Part shown: one piece after another, positions 6,239-11,645 of the stretch
Numbering within the stretch: the first letter of the stretch is position 1
How the letters are laid out: each line of letters starts with the position of its first letter
Assembly (NCBI GenBank): GCA_002451055.1
Contig: DKBD01000157.1
Location: forward strand, 1 to 11,645
Reading direction: 5' to 3'
Source of the DNA: Nitrospira sp. UBA6909
GTDB lineage: Bacteria > Nitrospirota > Nitrospiria > Nitrospirales > Nitrospiraceae
DNA length: 11,645 nucleotides
Made by a program: the position numbers and the translations under genes
Notes under the pieces: model-generated
The model's input: the letters and a program-made list of their open reading frames with translations, nothing else
The model's database searches: none
Told to the model about the DNA's origin: nothing

Positions 6239-7786
6239 TCAGGGCCGAAGCGTGAGATAAATCGTTCGCCCCTGCCGCTTCAGCAGAATCAGCACCGCTT
6301 GATCTTTCGGCAACTTGCTTGCGATCTTTTCGTAGGCCTTGAGCGACGTCACAGCCTGGCGATTCACTTCCACAATGACATCGCCTTCCCGGACACCGAG
6401 CTCTTCCGCCTGGCTTCCTGGCTTCACTCTGACGACGACCACGCCGCGCTCACTGGATTTCAAGCCATATCGCGAGGCCAATTCGTCGTTCAACTCACGC
6501 ACGTCGAGACCGGACAAGACGCCGGTCGGCGTCACTGATTCCCCCCCATCCTCCTCGCCGGATTGGGTCATCGACTTTGGTTGCTCCCCGATGGTCAACT
6601 CGATGGTCTTCGGCTTCTTGTCGCGAATGATCTTGACCGAGACTTTCTTTCCCACCGGCGTTTGCGCCACCGCGTTTCGAAGGTGTGTCGGGGAATCCAT
6701 CGGTTTGCCGTCGTATTCGATGATGACATCGGCCCGTTCAAACCCTGCCTTCTTGGCTGGGCTGTCATCCATGACGTCGCTGATCAACACACCTTTTGTA
6801 TCGGCAACGCCAAACTGGGATGCCAATTCCGGTGTGAGTTCCTGAATCGACACGCCAAGCCAGCCTCGTACCACTTTCCCGGTCTGGACAAGTTGCCCCA
6901 TGATCGACTTGGCCATGTTGCTTGGCACGGCAAAACCGATTCCCATGTTGCCGCCGCTCTGGCTAAAGATGGCCGTATTGATCCCCACCAACTCGCCGCG
7001 CACGTTGACCAAGGCACCACCTGAATTGCCTGGATTGATCGCGGCATCGGTCTGAATGAAGTCTTCGTATTCCGCGATGCCCGCGGCCCGACCCAGGGCG
7101 CTGACAATACCCAATGTCACCGTCTGAGTCAGTCCGAAGGGATTCCCGACAGCCAACACAAATTCTCCCACTTCCAGCCGATCCGAATCGGCCCAGGCCA
7201 CGGTCGGCAATCCCTTCGCATCGATCTGTACAACCGCAATATCCGTCTTTGGATCTGTACCGATGAGCTTCGCCTTGAATTCCCGCTTGTCCGAGAGGGT
7301 GACGCGAATTTCATCCGCCTTGCCGACCACATGATTGTTGGTGATGATCAATCCGTTGGACTCGACGATGACACCCGACCCCAGCCCCCGCTCTTTCCGT
7401 TCTTTCGGTTGCTGCTCGAATCGTCTAAAAAACTCGTCCCCAAAAAACCGCCGGAAGAACGGATCGTCGAATGGGAGCCCCTGCGGGCCTTCTCCACGCC
7501 CCCCGCTTTTCGTGGCATAGATATTTACCACCGCGGGCTTCACCGTTTTGGCGATTTCCACGAAGGTCTGCCCGTCTCCCCCCGGCAACGCAGGCTGTGG
7601 AGCCGTGGTGACCGGCCTGACGGTCGGAACAGGCGAGGTATCGGGAACTGCATGCCCGTTGGGCAACCAGTTAAGATCCGATGCCACCACAAAGCCAATG
7701 ATCATTCCCACCGTCAGCAATGTCGCCGCCACGATCCACCTGCGGCCACCTCGTTGCGGTCGTGGTTCAAGGTCCAGCTGACTCAT
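6239..7786 (-). CDS. htrA: DegP/HtrA-family periplasmic serine protease with two PDZ domains
   Basis: Do-type proteases degrade or chaperone misfolded envelope proteins. The 515-aa sequence has a cytoplasmic basic start (RRGGRR-like, 9-16), one membrane segment (about 17-36) acting as anchor or uncleaved signal, and a Pro-rich linker (48-68). The trypsin-like domain follows with the full triad: His152 in ITNNHVV, Asp182 in KTDIAVVQ and Ser255 in NPGNSGGALVN. A flexible Phe/Arg-rich loop (about 104-125) resembles the LA loop of DegP. PDZ1 (about 305-400, starting RGWLGVSIQEL) and PDZ2 (about 422-512) complete the protein. The start ATG has a purine-rich GGGGGAAGGAG directly in front; AGGAG itself is unusually close, so the GGGGG part may pair instead. 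It lies 36 nt after fbaB, within the operon. Its substrates cannot be inferred. Confidence 0.96.
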   Translation of the reverse strand: MSQLDLEPRPQRGGRRWIVAATLLTVGMIIGFVVASDLNWLPNGHAVPDTSPVPTVRPVTTAPQPALPGGDGQTFVEIAKTVKPAVVNIYATKSGGRGEGPQGLPFDDPFFRRFFGDEFFRRFEQQPKERKERGLGSGVIVESNGLIITNNHVVGKADEIRVTLSDKREFKAKLIGTDPKTDIAVVQIDAKGLPTVAWADSDRLEVGEFVLAVGNPFGLTQTVTLGIVSALGRAAGIAEYEDFIQTDAAINPGNSGGALVNVRGELVGINTAIFSQSGGNMGIGFAVPSNMAKSIMGQLVQTGKVVRGWLGVSIQELTPELASQFGVADTKGVLISDVMDDSPAKKAGFERADVIIEYDGKPMDSPTHLRNAVAQTPVGKKVSVKIIRDKKPKTIELTIGEQPKSMTQSGEEDGGESVTPTGVLSGLDVRELNDELASRYGLKSSERGVVVVRVKPGSQAEELGVREGDVIVEVNRQAVTSLKAYEKIASKLPKDQAVLILLKRQGRTIYLTLRP

Positions 7787-7822
7787 ACTCCTTCCCCCAC
7801 CTTCGCGAGATTCGTTCTCACC

Positions 7823-8746
7823 TTACTGGAGTTCACCCGCGTAAATGCCCATGATCGTATGAAGAAACTTGACCGCCTCGGCTTTGGGCCGCTGGAAGGA
7901 ATTCCGCCCGATAATGCTGCCGAATCCTCCGCCGTCGCGGATGGCCCGCGCTTCCTCGAACACGTTCTTGTCTTCGCTCTTCGCCCCCCCGGAGAAAATC
8001 ACGATCCGCCGCCCGTCGAATGCGCTCTGCACCACATGCGCAACTCGCTCCGCGAGAGTCTTGATCGGAATCTGTGCCGATTCGTACACCTTCTTGGCGG
8101 CGGCCTGCTCCAGGTGCGCAGTCGGCAACTTCACTTTAATGATGTGCGCGCCGAGCTGAGCGGCAATCTGCGCCGCGTAGGCCACCACATCCATGGCCGT
8201 TTCCCCTTCCTTGCTCAGCGCCGCCCCGCGCGGGTAGGACCACACCACGACCGCCAACCCATGCTCTTTCGCCTCTCCGGCAATCGCCCTCAGTTGCTCA
8301 TACATCGCGTTGCAATGAGCTGAACCAGGATAGATCGTGTACCCTACCGCGGAACAGCCCAAGCGTAGGGCGTCTTTCACACTACCGGTGACGGACGGAA
8401 GCGGATCCTTCTCATCGTGCAACACATCATGATTGTTCAATTTCAGAATCAAGGGAATCTTCCCGGCAAATTCACTGGCGCCGGCTTCCAAGAACCCCAA
8501 CGGTGCCGCATAGGCGTTACAACCGGCATCAATGGCGAGTTGAAAGTGATAGTGCGGATTGTAGCCGGGGGGGTTGGGCGCAAAACTCCTGGCCGGGCCG
8601 TGTTCAAATCCTTGGTCGACCGGCAAGATGACCAATTTGCCCGTTCCCGCCAATTTGCCGGACCGAAGCATGCGAGCAATATTGGTTTTCGTGCCGGCAT
8701 TATCACTGCCGTACCAACTCAAAATCTCTTGTACTCGGTCTCCCAT
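7823..8746 (-). CDS. fbaB: Class I fructose-bisphosphate aldolase, DhnA/archaeal type
   Basis: This Schiff-base aldolase interconverts fructose 1,6-bisphosphate with glyceraldehyde 3-phosphate and dihydroxyacetone phosphate. The protein has 307 aa from the chosen start. PVDQGFEHGP (42-51), LKLNNHD (101-107), GYTIYPGS (135-142), SYPRG (170-174) and HIIKVKLPT (201-209) fit the DhnA family; the Schiff-base lysine is expected at Lys204 or Lys206. FSGGAKSED (251-259) and SIIGRNSFQR (277-286) form the phosphate-binding end of the barrel. I chose ATG 8746 because GGGAGGG lies 5 nt upstream; an ATG seven codons earlier (8767) has no ribosome site. It follows fbp after 41 nt, so aldolase and bisphosphatase, two consecutive gluconeogenic steps, are made together. 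This suits an autotroph that makes sugars from pyruvate. Confidence 0.94.
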   Translation of the reverse strand: MGDRVQEILSWYGSDNAGTKTNIARMLRSGKLAGTGKLVILPVDQGFEHGPARSFAPNPPGYNPHYHFQLAIDAGCNAYAAPLGFLEAGASEFAGKIPLILKLNNHDVLHDEKDPLPSVTGSVKDALRLGCSAVGYTIYPGSAHCNAMYEQLRAIAGEAKEHGLAVVVWSYPRGAALSKEGETAMDVVAYAAQIAAQLGAHIIKVKLPTAHLEQAAAKKVYESAQIPIKTLAERVAHVVQSAFDGRRIVIFSGGAKSEDKNVFEEARAIRDGGGFGSIIGRNSFQRPKAEAVKFLHTIMGIYAGELQ

Positions 8747-8751
8747 TCGTT

Positions 8752-8758
8752 CCCTCCC
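8752..8758 (-). promoter_or_regulatory. Ribosome binding site that fixes the fbaB start
   Basis: GGGAGGG lies 5 nt before ATG 8746, and lies inside the longer reading from 8767, which has no such site. It supports the shorter protein. Confidence 0.75.
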
Positions 8759-8787
8759 AGACAACATACCATAAAAGAAGAACAGGG

Positions 8788-9795
8788 CTAGTCCTTCCCC
8801 TGCATGAACGTTTCCGCCTGTTCCACATCAAGGCGGCTTCCGATGATCAACGGCACTCGTTGGTGCAATTTCTTGGGCTCGACTTCCATAATTCTGGATG
8901 TTCCCGTCGAGGCCTTTCCTCCTGCCTGCTCAACCACAAACGCCATTGGATTGGCTTCGTAGAGTAGTCGCAGTTTCCCTTCCGGCTTGTCGACTTCGCC
9001 AGGATAGAGATAGATCCCACCTCCGAGCAACAGGCGATGCACGTCGGCCACCAAGCAACCTGTATACCGGCTGCTGTACGGGCGGCCCGATTCCTTGTCG
9101 CTGACTTTGAGCGAATCCACATATCTCTTCGTTCCCGCCGACCATTTGTGATAGTTGCCCTCGTTGGCGGAATAGACTTTCCCCTTGTCCGGAATCCTAA
9201 TCCGCTCATGCGACAACAGATATTCTCCAATGCCAGGCTCAAGCGTAAATCCATATACTCCCTGTCCGACGGTATACACGAGCATCGTACTTGAGCCATA
9301 CAAGAGATAACCAGCCGCGACTTGTTCAGTCCCTCTACGCATCAGTTCTCCATCAGTCGGCGAACGATCGGACTGCTGGCTGTACTTCAGGACGGAAAAG
9401 ATGGCGCCCAACGGCATATTGTTGTCTGTATTGGAAGAGCCGTCCAGGGGGTCAAAAAGCAGCATGTACTTACCATGTGACCAGTTGTCCGGCAACAGGA
9501 TGGGCTTTTCCATTTCCTCCGACGCCAAGGCACAGACATAGTCGCTATGTTGAAAGACTTTCACGAAATCGTCGTTGGCGATGACATCCAGTTTCTTGAC
9601 CGTTTCGCCCTGGACGTTCGTATCGCCGGTCGTTCCCAGAATATTGATCAGTCCAGCGCGCCTGAGGTCTTGCGCGATCAGCTTGCCGACGAGACCGATC
9701 TGAGTCAGCAGGCTCGAAAACTCACCCGTCGCCCCTGAGTGTTCAGCCTGAGCCTGAATGATAAACCGGCTTAAAGTAAGGGGAAATTCTCGCAT
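8788..9795 (-). CDS. fbp: Fructose-1,6-bisphosphatase class I
   Basis: FBPase removes the 1-phosphate of fructose 1,6-bisphosphate, the irreversible gluconeogenic step. From ATG 9795 the protein has 335 aa, near the 332 aa of the E. coli enzyme. Metal and substrate motifs are intact: ASEEME (91-96), LFDPLDGSSN (113-122), GGGIYLYPG (258-266), and KLRLLYEANPMAFVVEQAGG (274-293). The frame extends 14 codons further to a TTG at 9837, but these residues have no family counterpart. They contain a promoter (9806-9834) whose -10 ends 10 nt before the ATG. There is no Shine-Dalgarno sequence at this ATG, so the message is probably leaderless or nearly so. It is the first gene of the run leading to fbaB, htrA, ispD, ispF and cysE. 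Confidence 0.97.
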   Translation of the reverse strand: MREFPLTLSRFIIQAQAEHSGATGEFSSLLTQIGLVGKLIAQDLRRAGLINILGTTGDTNVQGETVKKLDVIANDDFVKVFQHSDYVCALASEEMEKPILLPDNWSHGKYMLLFDPLDGSSNTDNNMPLGAIFSVLKYSQQSDRSPTDGELMRRGTEQVAAGYLLYGSSTMLVYTVGQGVYGFTLEPGIGEYLLSHERIRIPDKGKVYSANEGNYHKWSAGTKRYVDSLKVSDKESGRPYSSRYTGCLVADVHRLLLGGGIYLYPGEVDKPEGKLRLLYEANPMAFVVEQAGGKASTGTSRIMEVEPKKLHQRVPLIIGSRLDVEQAETFMQGKD

Positions 9796-9805
9796 GTTGT
9801 GTGTC

Positions 9806-9834
9806 AGTATAGCGGGTTTGATCCGCGTGAACAA
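9806..9834 (-). promoter_or_regulatory. Likely promoter of the fbp operon, predicting leaderless mRNA
   Basis: On the minus strand TTGTTC (9834-9829), a 17-nt spacer and TATACT (9811-9806, 5 of 6). Only 10 nt separate the -10 from the ATG at 9795, so the start point should be about 2-5 nt before the ATG. Confidence 0.55.
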
Positions 9835-9912
9835 CAACCTATATTCAACATGATCTTCGTGTTATGGAACTGAGTCCAGACACGCCGTTGTCCGAATCGG
9901 CGACAATTGATC

Positions 9913-10131
9913 CTAACGGGCGATTTTCATGACGGCAGTAACCGCAGCGATATTCAGCCACGAGCCTTCATACGTCAGCCGTTCGCCGACCTGAAACGGA
10001 TGCTTCGACACCACCTGGCCGTCGGGAGCCTGGACAGGCCATGACAGGGACAGGGCCGGCACGTCAGCCGCAACTCCATTGAACCGATGCATGGCCAAGC
10101 TATCTGATCGATGAGAGGGAACCGTGACCAC
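9913..10131 (-). pseudogene. Short ORF like the start of a DUF3108 domain, probable remnant
   Basis: A GTG at 10131 overlaps the last base of the TAG stop codon of the upstream mutase (TAGTG) and opens 72 codons. Residues 45-63 (HPFQVGERLTYEGSWLN...) followed by IAAVTAVMKI resemble the usual opening of DUF3108 proteins, roughly P-F-x-V-G-E-x-L-x-Y-x-x-S-W then G-x-A-x-M. Full DUF3108 proteins are about 200 aa or more and exported; here there is no signal peptide, no ribosome site, and the frame stops just after the match. I read the two other frames downstream to 9796 and saw no clear continuation. A decayed gene is the simplest reading; a genuine short protein coupled to the mutase is possible. 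Besides this, 9796-10130 holds only the fbp promoter. Confidence 0.4.
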
Positions 10132-11531
10132 TAATGACCGAGCGCCCGCCTGGCTTGAGCCAGTTCCTTCTCCACGACGGAACGGATGGCGTTCATCCGC
10201 TCAGAAGAGACCGCTTCGAACCGCAACACCAGCGCAGGCTGGGTATTGGAGGCCCTAATGAGCCCCCATCCATCATCGAATATCGCACGGACCCCGTCGA
10301 TGGTGATGAGATCCCGGAGCCTGAGGCCGTCGGGCTCAAGACTCTGTCGAGCCTTGAGATAGCCCTCAAACGTCGCTTGGATTGAGCGAACCACGTCGAA
10401 TTTGACGGTATCGGGCAAGTCGACGCGAATTTCAGGAGTGACCACTGTATCGGGCAAGTCGGAAACTAACGACGAGAGCGGCTGTCCCTTTTTCACCAGG
10501 ATCTCGATGAGCCTGCAGGATGCGTAGACGGCGTCATCATAGCCGAAGTACCGGTCGGCAAAAAACATATGGCCGGACATTTCACCCGCCAGCACGGCGG
10601 ATTCCTCTTTCATCTTCGCCTTGATCAGCGAATGGCCCGTCTTCCACATGATCGGACGCCCACCACGCTTGGCGATATCATCGTAGAGGCTCTGCGAGGC
10701 TTTTACTTCGGAAATAATCGTACCGCCTGACTTCTCGGCCAAAATATCCCGCGAGTAAAGGACCAGAAGCCGATCACCCCATAACACCTCCCCCCGCTCG
10801 TCCACAGTACCGATCCGATCCGCATCACCGTCGTACCCGATTCCCACATCCGCTTGGTGATGTTTCACCGCCTGTATCAGATCGGACAAATTGTCCAAGA
10901 CCGTGGGATCAGGATGATGGTTGGGAAACCGCCCATCCAGGTCACCATGCAAGGCCGTCACCTTGCATCCGAGCAACTCCAGCGCTTGCTTGGCCACGAG
11001 TGATGCGGCCCCATTGCCGCAATCGATCACGACATGCAATCGGCTCGCGTTCACCGTCGAAAAACTTTTCTTGATGTGCGCCAGATAGTCCGGAATAATC
11101 GGGTGCTCGCTCAGACGTCCAGTCCCCGATACAAACGAGCCCCGTTCCATCACACGGCGGAGTTCCTGGATCTCCTCACCGTGAATCGCTTCCTTGCCCA
11201 CACAGATCTTAAACCCGTTGTACTCGGCCGCATTATGGCTACCGGTGATCATGATGCCGCCGCCGACCGGCAAGGTGAACAGGGAAAAGTACACCAGCGG
11301 CGAGGTGCAGACGCCGATGTCGATGACGTCAAGCCCGCCGTCCAGTAACCCTTTCAACAACGCCTTGTGCAGGCTCGGCGAGCTCAGCCTCCCGTCGCGT
11401 CCAAGGCTGATCCTGGTCACGCCCCGTCCGCTGACATAGGTGGCATAGGCCCGCCCTACCTGTTCGGCGGTTTCCTCCGTCAGCTCGCTGCCGACAATCC
11501 CGCGCAGATCATATTCCCGGAATAAACCCAT
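10131..11531 (-). CDS. algC: Phosphomannomutase/phosphoglucomutase (alpha-D-phosphohexomutase)
   Basis: These enzymes move phosphate between C6 and C1 of hexoses, supplying mannose 1-P and glucose 1-P for nucleotide sugars, polysaccharide and glycogen. At 466 aa it matches the bifunctional AlgC/ManB type, as does the start REYDLRGIVG (5-14). The four expected signatures appear: phosphoserine loop TGSHNAAEYNGFK (96-108, Ser98), metal loop GYDGDADRIG (232-241, Asp234/236/238), sugar loop GEMSGHMFF (316-324), and phosphate loop RASNTQP (426-432). In the phosphoserine loop, Ala101-Ala102 replace the nearly invariant Pro of SHNP. Sugar specificity cannot be fixed from sequence. The ATG has AGGAG about 7 nt upstream, partly inside a small hairpin (11536-11552). 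Its stop overlaps the DUF3108-like fragment. It fits with fbp and fbaB, which lead to fructose 6-phosphate. Confidence 0.92.
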   Translation of the reverse strand: MGLFREYDLRGIVGSELTEETAEQVGRAYATYVSGRGVTRISLGRDGRLSSPSLHKALLKGLLDGGLDVIDIGVCTSPLVYFSLFTLPVGGGIMITGSHNAAEYNGFKICVGKEAIHGEEIQELRRVMERGSFVSGTGRLSEHPIIPDYLAHIKKSFSTVNASRLHVVIDCGNGAASLVAKQALELLGCKVTALHGDLDGRFPNHHPDPTVLDNLSDLIQAVKHHQADVGIGYDGDADRIGTVDERGEVLWGDRLLVLYSRDILAEKSGGTIISEVKASQSLYDDIAKRGGRPIMWKTGHSLIKAKMKEESAVLAGEMSGHMFFADRYFGYDDAVYASCRLIEILVKKGQPLSSLVSDLPDTVVTPEIRVDLPDTVKFDVVRSIQATFEGYLKARQSLEPDGLRLRDLITIDGVRAIFDDGWGLIRASNTQPALVLRFEAVSSERMNAIRSVVEKELAQARRALGH

Positions 11532-11535
11532 CCCT

Positions 11536-11552
11536 CACTCCTGTAATGAGTG
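11536..11552 (-). promoter_or_regulatory. Small hairpin over the mutase ribosome binding site
   Basis: On the minus strand CACTC-ATTACAG-GAGTG forms a 5-bp stem whose 3' arm overlaps the Shine-Dalgarno AGGAG 5 to 11 nt before the ATG at 11531. It could reduce initiation; the stem is short and may be chance. Confidence 0.25.
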
Positions 11553-11564
11553 CTGCGTGACAAG

Positions 11565-11574
11565 TGACCGGTCA
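11565..11574. promoter_or_regulatory. Palindrome TGACCGGTCA, possible operator
   Basis: A perfect 10-bp palindrome in the 71-nt gap before the mutase, with a further GTGAC nearby at 11556-11560. This could bind a dimeric regulator. I saw no convincing promoter in the gap, so the role is uncertain. Confidence 0.2.
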
Positions 11575-11602
11575 TTCATGGCAAAAAGAGACCTCACACT
11601 CA

Positions 11603-11645
11603 TCACTGTTCGACGTTTCGACCATAGTCATCCTTGAACCGTACG
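11603..11645 (-). CDS. C-terminal end of an unidentified upstream gene (partial)
   Basis: One minus-strand frame runs from the window edge to a TGA at 11605-11603 and reads VRFKDDYGRNVEQ. The residue mix looks like a normal protein end and the spacing to the mutase (71 nt) fits a neighbouring gene on the same strand. Thirteen residues are too few to name a family or to exclude chance. Confidence 0.3.
   Translation of the reverse strand, partial: VRFKDDYGRNVEQ

Noticed and set aside
7331..8323. Plus-strand 330-codon ORF across the htrA start and the fbaB end
   Set aside because: It is antisense to two clear genes, has no recognisable domain and a His/Arg/Pro-rich composition typical of shadow frames in GC-rich DNA.

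Overview
All protein genes that I accept lie on the minus strand, so the window reads from high to low coordinates. The base composition is moderately GC-rich. The gene content suggests a Gram-negative autotroph of the Nitrospira (Nitrospirota) type: a K+-independent H+-pumping pyrophosphatase, an archaeal-type class I (DhnA-like) aldolase beside a class I fructose-1,6-bisphosphatase, the MEP isoprenoid genes, and an actinobacterial-style Pup gene. The assignment is an inference from gene content; no rRNA or other marker is present.

Right end (about 9796-11645): the last codons of an unidentified gene, then a complete phosphomannomutase/phosphoglucomutase (11531-10131). Its stop codon overlaps the start of a short ORF resembling the first part of a DUF3108 domain, probably a gene remnant.

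Centre (9795-4247): a tightly spaced run fbp > fbaB > htrA > ispD > ispF > cysE, with gaps of 19-84 nt, probably one transcription unit. It starts at a good sigma70-like promoter placed so close to the fbp ATG that the mRNA should be (nearly) leaderless. It combines gluconeogenesis (FBPase, aldolase), envelope proteolysis (DegP/HtrA), isoprenoid synthesis (IspD, IspF) and cysteine synthesis (CysE).

Non-coding block (3878-4246): 369 nt between cysE and hppA. One half holds the hppA promoter and its roughly 140-nt leader. The other half (4037-4240) is a dense series of abutting stem-loops whose G-U pairs favour a plus-strand RNA, with a matching plus-strand promoter directly in front. This is the best candidate for an undescribed element.

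Left end (3877-1): hppA (684 aa, GTG start), then a stand-alone pup gene (65 aa, ending QKGGE), a short hairpin-rich spacer with a recJ promoter, and recJ, cut by the window edge after 426 complete codons. No proteasome, Mpa/ARC, PafA or Dop gene accompanies pup here, which is unusual. No tRNA, rRNA, CRISPR array, insertion sequence or phage gene was seen.
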